A stretch of 26,726 nucleotides of DNA from CAYRPN01 sp964426135 (GTDB lineage Bacteria; Planctomycetota; Phycisphaerae; Phycisphaerales; Phycisphaeraceae). Both the position numbers and the translations under genes were made by a program. The notes beneath the pieces are model-generated. The model saw only the letters and a list, made by a program, of their open reading frames with translations. It was not told where the DNA came from and made no database searches. Shown here piece by piece: positions 1-6,726 of the stretch. Numbering within the stretch: position 1 is the first letter of the stretch; the number at the start of each line of letters is the position of its first letter. Location of the stretch: positions 1 through 26,726 of the forward strand of contig CAYRPN010000078.1 of NCBI GenBank assembly GCA_964426135.1. The letters run 5' to 3'.

Positions 1-1
1 A

Positions 2-55
2 GCCGGACGACTTGGAAAGTCGTCCCACATGCGATGTTAATCCTGCACGGCTCCT
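2..55. repeat. 54-bp dispersed repeat with perfect hairpin, copy 1
   Basis: The element contains a perfect 9-bp stem with a 3-base loop (GGACGACTT-GGA-AAGTCGTCC, 5-25) followed by about 30 conserved bases. A second copy at 9583-9636 is the same length and matches at about 50 of 54 positions. Both copies lie just downstream of a minus-strand stop codon. It may be an RNA stem-loop or a REP-like mobile hairpin; the sequence does not decide. Bases 56-142 hold nothing else I recognise. Confidence 0.75.
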
Positions 56-142
56 TTGCGTCGCACGATGAGTTGAACTCTGAAGGAACCGGCCCGACGC
101 GGCGGCTCCAGATGCTTGCGTCCAGCCGCAGCCAGGCAGGCT

Positions 143-973
143 TCACGTCAACCATGCCCACGCGAGCCACGTGGGCAGAACCTGCATGGTGAGGTTGTCC
201 CAGCCATGCGGCGAGACCGCTTCGGCGAGAGTGACGATCGCGGCGATGCCGAGGAAGGCCAAGGCGCGCATGCCGGCGAAGTGCCAGCCGATCGCCGGCG
301 CAACCGCAGCGGCGATCACCAGGCACACGAGACTCGCGATGAACACGGCCGCGGACCCTTCGAGGCTGCGGTGGCTGACGGTGCTGCTCAGCGAGGGCAC
401 GCGGTATCGGTGCTTGCCGAAGCGCGTGCCGACGGGTTCGGCGACGGCATCGGCGACGCCGGTGATGAGGAAGCCCACGATGGCGAGTTCGGTGAAATAA
501 ATGCTCGAAAGCAGCCCGCCGACGAGCGTGGCAAGGTAGGAGACGAAGATGAACCAGGTCTGGTGCGGGGCATCCTTTTCTCGGGCCAGCGCGGAGTAGA
601 GAAGGGAGGGGCTGGGGGTTGGAGGTTGGGGGTTGGCGTTCAGGAGAGGTTCAGGGGTCTTAGTTGTGACTGCTTGAATGTTGGTATGACCAGCGAACAT
701 CGCGTAGAAAACGACGAGCGAAGTCACGACGCCGAAGAGGCACACGGCGGGCATGCCGCCGCCCTGCTCCCGCGGAACGCACAGGAGGCCGGCAACGGTG
801 GCGAACGTGATGAAATGGAAAACCTTGCGTGTGTAGCCGGTCTTCCAGCCGCGCGATTGTTTCAGCCAGCCCGCCAGCGCCAGCGCCGCAAGCGACCACG
901 CCAGCATCACCGGCGACCAAGCGAGCATGGACCAGGTCGGCAGGTTGTCACGGATGAAGTCGAGAAACATCAT
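143..973 (-). CDS. Dolichol kinase / phytol kinase-like (SEC59 family) integral membrane protein
   Basis: This 276-residue protein has many hydrophobic segments. It resembles the SEC59/DGK1/VTE5 family of CTP-dependent kinases acting on polyprenols, phytol or diacylglycerol, related to phosphatidate cytidylyltransferases. Visible family marks are RKVFHF (about residues 48-53), a G-ADAVAEPVG-FGKH block (about 176-192), SLEGSAAVF (about 206-214) and a C-terminal WDNLT motif. Substrate cannot be told; a lipid alcohol at the inner membrane is likely. Residues about 103-127 form a Pro/Ser/Asn-rich linker containing a heptanucleotide repeat array (608-635), which looks inserted between membrane segments. 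It runs convergently with nothing and lies divergent to the zinc-ribbon gene at 1112. The start ATG is one of two adjacent ATGs, with a GGGGGA-like sequence about 12 bases upstream. Family confidence is good, exact reaction uncertain. Confidence 0.75.
   Translation of the reverse strand: MMFLDFIRDNLPTWSMLAWSPVMLAWSLAALALAGWLKQSRGWKTGYTRKVFHFITFATVAGLLCVPREQGGGMPAVCLFGVVTSLVVFYAMFAGHTNIQAVTTKTPEPLLNANPQPPTPSPSLLYSALAREKDAPHQTWFIFVSYLATLVGGLLSSIYFTELAIVGFLITGVADAVAEPVGTRFGKHRYRVPSLSSTVSHRSLEGSAAVFIASLVCLVIAAAVAPAIGWHFAGMRALAFLGIAAIVTLAEAVSPHGWDNLTMQVLPTWLAWAWLT
608..635. repeat. Heptanucleotide array (GGGGTTG-like, 4 units) inside the dolichol-kinase-like gene
   Basis: Four consecutive 7-bp units (GGGGCTG, GGGGTTG, GAGGTTG, GGGGTTG) lie within the minus-strand coding region. 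They encode part of the Asn/Pro/Ser-rich linker at residues about 113-122. Same period as the other heptamer arrays in the window. Confidence 0.6.
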
Positions 974-991
974 TCGGTCATCGTCCCCCGG

Positions 992-1020
992 TTAGCGGAA
1001 ACGCCGCAGGCGTCTGGCGG
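992..1020. repeat. REP-like element, TTAGCGGAAACGCC family, copy 1
   Basis: A 29-bp element beginning TTAGCGG and containing the hairpin CGCC-GCA-GGCG. It recurs with one mismatch at 4236-4264, and looser relatives lie near 25370 and 25446. It sits in the short divergent intergenic space between the dolichol-kinase-like gene and the zinc-ribbon gene. Confidence 0.7.
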
Positions 1021-1111
1021 GGTGTCCTTGGATCTCCACGATTGGCGCATGTCGCGCCGTCTGCCGGCAGCGGCGTCCATGCTACGATCGATGCACCTTC
1101 GGAGTTCCACC

Positions 1112-1672
1112 ATGTCGCCCTGGATCATCGCGCTGCTCGTCGTTGCCGTCGTGGTGGCGTGGATCCTGTTCTGGATGTGGGTGTGCCTGCTGATCTCGCG
1201 CATCGGCGGCTGGCGCCAACTGGCGGTGGCGTTCCCCGCGCCGTTGCCTGAATCGATGACCGCCGTCGCGGCCGCGCTGGCGGCGCCGTCGTGGACGTTC
1301 CAATCCATCGCGCTGCGCGGCTGGTTCGGCTACAACAACATCGTGCGCGTCACCGCCGAAAAAGAAGGTCTGCGCCTGGAGGTGCCGTGGATGTTTCGTG
1401 CCGGACATCGCGCGATCCTGCTGCCGTGGCGACAACTCACGACCACGCGCAAGCGCGGCTGGCTCGGCGAACAGGTCATCATCGCCATCGAGAAATTTCC
1501 ACGCCTGCCGATCGCGATCAATGCGAAGCTGGCGGACAAGATCAGCCTGGTTCATCCGGCGTTTCTGGCGGGGCCGACGATCTGCGTCAAGTGTGGCTAC
1601 GACCTGCGTGCCAGTGTCGGCTCATGCCCCGAGTGCGGCATGCCGTTCGCCCCTGCGGAACGAAGAGCCTGA
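1112..1672 (+). CDS. Membrane-anchored protein with C-terminal CxxCGYDLR zinc ribbon
   Basis: This is a 186-residue protein of unknown function. It has one strong N-terminal membrane segment (about residues 3-29), then a soluble region of alternating strands, and a C-terminal four-cysteine zinc ribbon with CVKCGYDLR and CPECG (about 157-178). This ribbon type is frequent in planctomycete membrane proteins of unknown role. The start at 1112 is preferred because GGAG lies 7 bases upstream; an in-frame ATG at 1091 would add seven residues and lacks such a site. No catalytic motif was recognised. Confidence 0.75.
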   Translation: MSPWIIALLVVAVVVAWILFWMWVCLLISRIGGWRQLAVAFPAPLPESMTAVAAALAAPSWTFQSIALRGWFGYNNIVRVTAEKEGLRLEVPWMFRAGHRAILLPWRQLTTTRKRGWLGEQVIIAIEKFPRLPIAINAKLADKISLVHPAFLAGPTICVKCGYDLRASVGSCPECGMPFAPAERRA

Positions 1673-1701
1673 CAAAACCGCGGCGACGTTCTAAAAACTC
1701 C

Positions 1702-1922
1702 GATATTCCTACTCCTACTCCTACTCCTACTCCTACTCATACTCATACTCCTCTTCTCCCTCATACTCATTCTCCTGCTCAAAATCCTACTCGTTCTTGG
1801 ATCGATCGAGTGGACGAGGAGGATTAGGATTGGGATTAGGATTGGGATTGGGAGGTCAAGGCAAGAGTACGAGTACGAGTATGAGTATGAGTAGGAATAT
1901 GAATCGGAGTAGGAGTAGGAGA
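1702..1922. repeat. Hexanucleotide arrays forming a large imperfect inverted repeat
   Basis: The left arm (about 1705-1780) is built of ACTCCT/ACTCAT units and the right arm (about 1865-1922) of the complementary GAGTAC/GAGTAT/GAGTAG units, so the transcript could fold into a long imperfect hairpin. Between them (1821-1853) is a GGATTA/GGATTG hexamer array. This fills the whole space between the zinc-ribbon gene and plsY; no gene is supported here. Confidence 0.8.
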
Positions 1923-1976
1923 TGGGCGTTGGAAGGCACCGCAATCCCCGTTCTTCACTCCGCTACCATACGCCCC

Positions 1977-2651
1977 ATGTCCCCGGACCACTGGTATCTC
2001 TGGTGCATCGTCGGCTACCTCAGCGGCTCGATCTCCTTCGCGCTGATCCTCGGCAAGCTGCGCGGCATCGATGTGCGCAAAGCCGGCAGCGGCAATGTCG
2101 GCGCGACCAACGTGGGCAGGCTGCTCGGTCGCAAGTGGGGTCTGCTCTGCTTCGCGCTGGATGTGCTCAAAGGCTTCGTGCCGGTCTTCGTCGCGGGACT
2201 GGCGATGGGGCTGATCGGCGGCAGCGCGGCGATGAACACGCTCGACGCCTGGCGCTGGCTGGGCGTCGCCATGTCGCCGGTGATCGGGCACATGTTCCCG
2301 ATCTGGCTGAAATTCAAGGGCGGCAAGGGCGTGGCGACCGGCTTCGGCGTGCTGCTGGGCGTGTACCCGGTGCTCACCACCGCCGCCGCCGCCGCGCTGA
2401 TCGTCTGGCTGACGATGGCGAAAGCGTTCCGATACGTGGGCCTGGCGAGCGTGGTTGCCGCGTGCAGTCTCCCGCTCTTCGTCTGGATCGGCGGCGTCGC
2501 GCGGCAGCGCGAGATCGCGTCGCTTGTGCCATTCTTCGTCATCACCGGCGCGCTGGCCGCGCTGGTGACCTACCGCCACCGCGGGAATCTGGCCCGCACG
2601 TTCAAGGGGACGGAACCGAAGATCGGGGAGAAGAAACCGGCGCAGGAATAA
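1977..2651 (+). CDS. plsY: Glycerol-3-phosphate acyltransferase PlsY
   Basis: PlsY transfers the acyl group of acyl-phosphate to glycerol-3-phosphate, the first step of phospholipid synthesis, at the inner membrane. The 224-residue product shows the family motifs in order: SGNVGATN (residues 38-45), GHMFP (104-108) with KGGKGVAT (114-121), and a C-terminal YRHRGNL segment followed by a charged tail. Multiple hydrophobic segments and total length fit the family. The start ATG at 1977 is chosen because it begins just before the first membrane segment; everything upstream in that frame is translated hexamer repeat. No clear ribosome binding site is seen. It is followed by a REP-like inverted pair that may end the transcript. 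Confidence 0.93.
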   Translation: MSPDHWYLWCIVGYLSGSISFALILGKLRGIDVRKAGSGNVGATNVGRLLGRKWGLLCFALDVLKGFVPVFVAGLAMGLIGGSAAMNTLDAWRWLGVAMSPVIGHMFPIWLKFKGGKGVATGFGVLLGVYPVLTTAAAAALIVWLTMAKAFRYVGLASVVAACSLPLFVWIGGVARQREIASLVPFFVITGALAALVTYRHRGNLARTFKGTEPKIGEKKPAQE

Positions 2652-2713
2652 GATGGCAACGCCAGTCGCCCATTCGCACGTCAGGCCGATGCCTGATTCC
2701 CGCATCATCTCGA

Positions 2714-2793
2714 CGTTAAGCGACGGGGCTTGCCCCGTTCCGACGGACAACACCTGTTCACCGACGGAGCGGGGCAAGCCCCGTCGCTAAACG
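2714..2793. repeat. Inverted pair of REP-like GCGACGGGGCTTGCCCCG elements
   Basis: Two 28-bp copies (2714-2741 and inverted 2766-2793) differ at only two positions and are separated by 24 bases. Each carries its own hairpin (CGGGG-CTTG-CCCCG) and begins with TTAAGC or TTTAGC. The pair can form a very stable stem-loop between the convergent genes plsY and apgM, so a bidirectional termination role is plausible but unproven. The rest of 2652-2852 shows nothing else. Confidence 0.8.
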
Positions 2794-2852
2794 TGCGCAC
2801 CAACGGTTCGACACGCGAACACAAACATGCAAACCAACGCATGCACGCCGAA

Positions 2853-4127
2853 TCAACTCATCCCGCTGAACAGGAAATACTCCATCAGCTCATGCCCGTG
2901 CTTGATGTGCAGGTCCGATTCATTTGCATTCTTCTCCGTGAACGTGCGCGGCACGACGCTCGTGATCCCCTTGCCCGCCAGCAGAAACGGCACCGGCGTC
3001 GGGTCGTGCTTGCGCGTCGCGCACGCCGTGTAATGATCCGGCAGCAGCAGCACGCGCCAGCCGCCGGCTGAGCCGGCGCCGCCGTTCGCGCCGCTGGCGT
3101 CGCGTGCCTTGAGCGCCGCGACGATCGGACCGACGACGTGTTCATCGATCGCCTCGATCGCGGCGACTTTCGTCTTCGGATCAGCCGCGTGGCTTGCTTC
3201 GTCCGGGGCTTCGATGTGGACGCAGACGAAGTCGTAATGATCCAGCGCGGCAATCGCGTGCCGGCCGGCGGCGGCGTAGTCGTTGTCGTGGTAACTCGTC
3301 TGCCCCGGCACGTCGAGCCGGTCGAACCCGATGAACCCGCTGATCCCCGCCAGCAGGTCCACCGCGGTGATCATCGCCCCGCGCAAACCGAATCGATCCT
3401 TGAACAGCGGCACCACCGGCTTCTGCCCCTGGCCCCAGGGCCAGACGTGCGTCGCCGGGTTCACGCCCAGTTCGCGCCGCGTCTGATTGATCTCGTGATT
3501 CGCGAAGATCACCTCGCTCTCGGCGATCATGCGCTGCAGGAGCGTTGCGTGCTCGCCGCCCACCGGCAGGTGCTTCCTCATCGGCTCGCCGGGCACATCG
3601 TGCGGCGGCGTGGTGACCAGTTCCGACCAGTCGCGCCCCGCCATCTCCGAGCCGTCGCGCCCGGATGAATCCACCATGATGTTGCGATAGCTCACGCCCG
3701 GATAAAGCGTCATGCCCGGCAGCCCGCCGGACGCCTCGATGCCCTTGGCGAAATCGGTGAGCAGTTGCCGGCCTTCCTCGTTGCTGATGTGGCCGGCGCT
3801 GTGGTCCTGCATCGTGCCGTCGATCACCGTGATCAGGTTCACGCGAAAGATCCAGTCCTTCGGCGACAAGTCCAGTCCCAGCGCAGCCGCCTCCAGCGGC
3901 GCCCGGCCCTTGTGATATTTTTTCGGGTCGTAACCCAGCACGCTCATGCAGCAGATATCGGAGCCGCACGGCATGCCCTGCGGCGTCGTGCTCGCGGTGC
4001 CGAGCCGACCTTCGAGCGCCAGTGCATCAGTGTGCGGCTTGCGCGCCGCCTCGAACGCGGTCTTGCCGCCAAGTTGAGCCAGCGCGTGATCCGCGCCGCC
4101 GTCGGGAATGATCAGGACGTATTTCAT
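2853..4127 (-). CDS. apgM: Cofactor-independent phosphoglycerate mutase, archaeal-type (ApgM family)
   Basis: The enzyme interconverts 3- and 2-phosphoglycerate in glycolysis and belongs to the alkaline-phosphatase superfamily with two bound metals. The 424-residue product shows the metal-binding N-terminus PDGGAD (8-13), the phosphorylated-serine neighbourhood MPCGSDICCMSVLGY (about 52-66), HIEAPDEASH in the middle and LPDHYT plus HDPTPVPF near the end. Length is normal for the ApgM branch (about 400) rather than the 510-residue GpmI branch. It is monocistronic, convergent with plsY and divergent from the glycosyltransferase. The start is the ATG at 4127, with no obvious Shine-Dalgarno. A short Gly/Ala-rich insertion (about residues 345-355) precedes the last metal motif. 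Confidence 0.9.
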   Translation of the reverse strand: MKYVLIIPDGGADHALAQLGGKTAFEAARKPHTDALALEGRLGTASTTPQGMPCGSDICCMSVLGYDPKKYHKGRAPLEAAALGLDLSPKDWIFRVNLITVIDGTMQDHSAGHISNEEGRQLLTDFAKGIEASGGLPGMTLYPGVSYRNIMVDSSGRDGSEMAGRDWSELVTTPPHDVPGEPMRKHLPVGGEHATLLQRMIAESEVIFANHEINQTRRELGVNPATHVWPWGQGQKPVVPLFKDRFGLRGAMITAVDLLAGISGFIGFDRLDVPGQTSYHDNDYAAAGRHAIAALDHYDFVCVHIEAPDEASHAADPKTKVAAIEAIDEHVVGPIVAALKARDASGANGGAGSAGGWRVLLLPDHYTACATRKHDPTPVPFLLAGKGITSVVPRTFTEKNANESDLHIKHGHELMEYFLFSGMS

Positions 4128-4235
4128 CGCGGGAATTGTAGGAGAAGTTGTGAACGCCGGCAGCCGCGCTGCACCGGACGGACGCGAGTGCCGATAAAGA
4201 CCGGGAACGCTGCGCGACGACGGAATGTCTCGCGC

Positions 4236-4264
4236 TTAGCGGAAACGCCGCAGGCGTCCGGCGG
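4236..4264. repeat. REP-like element, TTAGCGGAAACGCC family, copy 2
   Basis: 29 bp, one mismatch from the copy at 992-1020. It lies in the divergent space between apgM and the glycosyltransferase (4128-4352), where no gene and no convincing promoter were seen. Confidence 0.7.
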
Positions 4265-4352
4265 ACAACCTCGCTCGACCGCTGCGAACACCAGCGCATG
4301 ACCGCGACGTATCACTGCAACGGACGCACTCGCCCAGGCCGCACCCGACGCC

Positions 4353-5801
4353 ATGCCCAGCACGCTTCCCGATTCCGAGCTCGATGAACCCCGCGCCGCG
4401 GGAGCGCCCATATCCTCCACGCGCCTGATCGTGTTCTCCGACGACTGGGGCCGGCATCCGTCGAGCTGCCAACATCTGATCGCGCGACTGCTGCCCCGAT
4501 ACAGCGTCACCTGGGTGAACACCATCGGCACGCGAGCGCCGCGCCTGTCGCTGGAGGATGTAGGCAAAGTTGCGAAAAAGCTCTGGCAATGGCTGCGACC
4601 GGCGGAGAAGGCGGCGGCGGCGAGCGTCGGCGTGCCGCGCGACGGCAGCGGCGAGTCGGCGCTGAAGAATCTCACCGTCGTCACGCCGCGGATGTATCCC
4701 GGCTTTCGCCGAAACTGGCAGCGCCGACTCAATGCGAAGCTCATCGCGCGATCGGTCAACAGAGCGCTGGGCCCGCGCCAGCCCGGCGAGAAGCGCGTCG
4801 TGATCACCACGATTCCCATCACAGCCGACCTGCCCCCGCAGCGGCCAACGACGTTTAGCGACGGGGCTTGCCCCGTTCCCCCCGCCAACGGCAGACACGC
4901 CGACACACTGGCGAGCAAATCATCGCGCGACCACACAGCCGCCAGCAACGACGAGGCCGTCCACATTCCCGCCGGCGGACTCGATGTCGATCGCTGGATC
5001 TACTACTGCGTCGATGATTTCTCCGTCTGGCCCGGGCTCGACGGCAGCGTGATGGATGCGATGGAGCGCCAACTCGTCGCCCGCGCCGATGAGGTACTGG
5101 TCGTCAGCGAAACGCTGCGCCGCCGCATTCAATCGATGGGCCGCGATGCGATAGTACTCACACATGGCATCGATCTGGAACACTGGGGACGCTCGTCGGA
5201 ATTGAAATCTGAAATCCCAGATCTCAAATCTGAGATCTCAAATTTGAAATCTGAAATCTCAGATCTCAAGTCTGAAGTCTCAGATTTGAGATCTCATCTC
5301 GCCCGGCTGCCGCGCCCACTGCTGCTCTTCTGGGGCGTGATCGATCCGCGCTTGGACCTGGACTGGTGCCGTGCGCTGGCGCAGGCCGGCTCGTTGGTGC
5401 TATTGGGCCCGCAGCAATCGCCTGATGACGCGCTGGCGAAACTGGCGAACGTGCATCTGCCGGGGCCGGTGCCTTACGACGATCTGCCGGCGCTGGCGCA
5501 GGCGGCGGACGCGCTGGTGATGCCGTACGCCGACCTGCCGGTGACCCGCGCGATGCAGCCGCTGAAGTTCAAGGAATATCTCGCCACAGGCAAGCCGGTG
5601 ATCGTGCGCAGGCTGCCGGCGACGGAACCGTGGGCCGACGCGGCGGATGTGGTGGATTCAATCGACGCCCTGCTGGCCGCGGTGAAGGAGCGAGTCGCCG
5701 GCGGCGCGACGGCTGCGCAACTGGCGGCCCGGCAGCGCCTCTTCGGCGAGTCCTGGACGGAGAAGGCGAAAGTGCTGGAACGCGCGATCCTGAAAGCCTG
5801 A
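4353..5801 (+). CDS. GT4-like glycosyltransferase interrupted by two in-frame repeat insertions
   Basis: The 482-residue protein has the layout of group 1 (GT-B fold) glycosyltransferases that build exopolysaccharide. The N-terminal nucleotide-like fold starts with SDDWGRHPSSCQ (about 29-40). YYCVDDF and WPGLDG lie at about 217-229, and the hinge THGIDLEHW at about 270-278. The C-terminal domain runs from LLLFWGVIDPRLD (about 321) through PVPYDDLP to MQPLKFKEYLATGKPV (about 400-415), the usual sugar-nucleotide binding region. Two stretches look foreign. Residues about 160-210 include a REP-like element (4852-4879). Residues 284-314 are thirteen heptanucleotide units translated as LKSEISD/N repeats. 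Both fall between conserved blocks and keep the frame. Donor and acceptor unknown. No ribosome binding site is evident before the ATG at 4353. Confidence 0.8.
   Translation: MPSTLPDSELDEPRAAGAPISSTRLIVFSDDWGRHPSSCQHLIARLLPRYSVTWVNTIGTRAPRLSLEDVGKVAKKLWQWLRPAEKAAAASVGVPRDGSGESALKNLTVVTPRMYPGFRRNWQRRLNAKLIARSVNRALGPRQPGEKRVVITTIPITADLPPQRPTTFSDGACPVPPANGRHADTLASKSSRDHTAASNDEAVHIPAGGLDVDRWIYYCVDDFSVWPGLDGSVMDAMERQLVARADEVLVVSETLRRRIQSMGRDAIVLTHGIDLEHWGRSSELKSEIPDLKSEISNLKSEISDLKSEVSDLRSHLARLPRPLLLFWGVIDPRLDLDWCRALAQAGSLVLLGPQQSPDDALAKLANVHLPGPVPYDDLPALAQAADALVMPYADLPVTRAMQPLKFKEYLATGKPVIVRRLPATEPWADAADVVDSIDALLAAVKERVAGGATAAQLAARQRLFGESWTEKAKVLERAILKA
4852..4879. repeat. REP-like GCGACGGGGCTTGCCCCG element inside the glycosyltransferase
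   Basis: It matches the copies at 2714 and 2766 almost base for base (28 bp, starting CGTTTAGCGACGG). It is read in frame as TTFSDGACPVP at residues about 166-176 of the glycosyltransferase. Confidence 0.8.
5204..5294. repeat. Heptanucleotide array (GAAATCT-like, 13 units) inside the glycosyltransferase
   Basis: Thirteen consecutive 7-bp units of pattern SARRTYT or near it (GAAATCT, CAGATCT, CAAATCT, GAGATCT...) run without a break. Seven bases times three codon phases gives a 7-residue peptide period (LKSEISN/D). The same family, read on the opposite strand, is in murF at 12308-12398. Confidence 0.85.
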
Positions 5802-5821
5802 GCAAGCACGAAGTGATACAG

Positions 5822-5975
5822 ATTCCGTTTGAATCGCGGGCCTCGGGTGCCATGGGCAAGCGAAGGCTCGGCGCAGCTTACCCGTGTCCGTTCGCCCACC
5901 TGTCACTCGCACGGGTAAGCTCCGCGGACTCCGCTTACCCGTGGCACACGCGGCGCGAGTTTCACATGGAAACCG
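5822..5975. repeat. Imperfect long inverted repeat in intergenic space
   Basis: About 55-60 bases on each side are imperfect reverse complements, with GCTTACCCGTG and CACGGGTAAGC near the centre and GTTTGAATCGCGG / CGCGCGAGTTTCAC at the outside. It fills the space between the convergent glycosyltransferase and deaminase genes and could act as a two-way terminator. No gene is seen in 5802-6003. Confidence 0.6.
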
Positions 5976-6003
5976 TATGAAACCGGCTTCACGAGCGCGA
6001 GCA

Positions 6004-6474
6004 TCAGTAGCCGCGGCGGTCCTCTCTCCCAAGCCACAACTGAAACAACTCGGCACACTCGTCGCGCAGCACCGGCGCGGTAATCTGCACGGGCGAGCCG
6101 CCTTGCGATTGCATCTGCTGATTACCGATGCTCAGTTCGCTGAACCCGGCGCCCGCGGCGTCGGCGATGGAGCAGCCGAAGACGATGCGGCGCATGCCCG
6201 CCCAGTGAATCGCGGAGAAACACATCGGGCACGGCTCCGTCGTCGAGTAAATGTCGCAGCCCGCGAGCTTGATCGTGCGCAGTCGTTTGCAAGCATCGCG
6301 AATGGCGCACACCTCGGCGTGGGCGGTGATGTCGGTATTCAGCCAGACGTGGTTGTGGGCCGCGGCGATCACATCGCCATCGCGCACGATCACGGCGCCG
6401 AACGGACTCTGCCCGCGCTCGATGCCGCGCCGGCAGACGTCGATGGCCAGTCGCATGAAGTCGGTGTCGGTCAT
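6004..6474 (-). CDS. Nucleoside/base deaminase of the GuaD-like cytidine deaminase superfamily
   Basis: This 156-residue zinc hydrolase has the signature HAE (52-54) with the catalytic glutamate and PCPMC (81-85) giving the two zinc cysteines. The segment after it, IVFGCSIADAAGAGFSEL, resembles guanine deaminase (ADAA-AGF...) more than the tRNA adenosine deaminase TadA. Hydrolytic deamination of guanine to xanthine is therefore the best guess, with another purine or pterin possible. It is cytosolic, with no signal peptide. It starts at the ATG at 6474 and is followed convergently by the glycosyltransferase gene. Confidence 0.82.
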   Translation of the reverse strand: MTDTDFMRLAIDVCRRGIERGQSPFGAVIVRDGDVIAAAHNHVWLNTDITAHAEVCAIRDACKRLRTIKLAGCDIYSTTEPCPMCFSAIHWAGMRRIVFGCSIADAAGAGFSELSIGNQQMQSQGGSPVQITAPVLRDECAELFQLWLGREDRRGY

Positions 6475-6492
6475 GAGTCAGAGGCCAGCGAT

Positions 6493-6520
6493 CAGCCGTC
6501 AGCCGTCAGCCGTCAGCCGT
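6493..6520. repeat. Heptanucleotide array (CAGCCGT x4)
   Basis: Four identical 7-bp units CAGCCGT, running straight into a REP-like element (6518-6546). The same heptamer family recurs at 14921-15052 and 18338-18365. Confidence 0.8.
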
Positions 6521-6546
6521 TTAGCAGCGGGGCCTTACCCCGCTCT
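6518..6546. repeat. REP-like element beginning CGTTTAGCAGCGGGG
   Basis: The sequence starts CGTTTAGC and carries a GCGGGG-CCTTA-CCCCGC hairpin. It is a relative of the copies at 2714 and 4852. Confidence 0.65.
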
Positions 6547-6603
6547 GGCCACCGAACTGACCACAATCGCCGATTCGAGGAATGCACCCCAAAACCCGTG
6601 GAA

Positions 6604-6672
6604 CATCACGCCAAGGCGCAAAGCACGCAAAGATCGAGGCTTTTCCTCCTGAGTGTTTCGCCTTGCCGTGAG
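6604..6672. repeat. CGCAAAG-type inverted repeat, copy 1
   Basis: The left arm (CGCCAAGGCGCAAAGCACGC, about 6608-6627) and right arm (GTGTTTCGCCTTGCCGTG, about 6653-6670) are imperfect reverse complements around a pyrimidine-rich loop. A cleaner relative with perfect 20-bp arms is at 15431-15499. No gene is seen in 6475-6726. Confidence 0.6.
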
Positions 6673-6726
6673 ACTCCTTGCTCCCTGCGGAAGTCCCGAT
6701 CGTTCGGTGCCATTGTAACACCGCCT

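Noticed and set aside
116..1111. N-terminal extension of the zinc-ribbon protein through the dolichol-kinase region
   Set aside because: This stretch is antisense to a well-supported membrane enzyme; a good ribosome binding site precedes the ATG at 1112.
1821..1853. Telomere-like GGATTA/GGATTG repeat suggesting a linear replicon end
   Set aside because: It is internal, short, and part of a larger hexamer inverted repeat between two genes.
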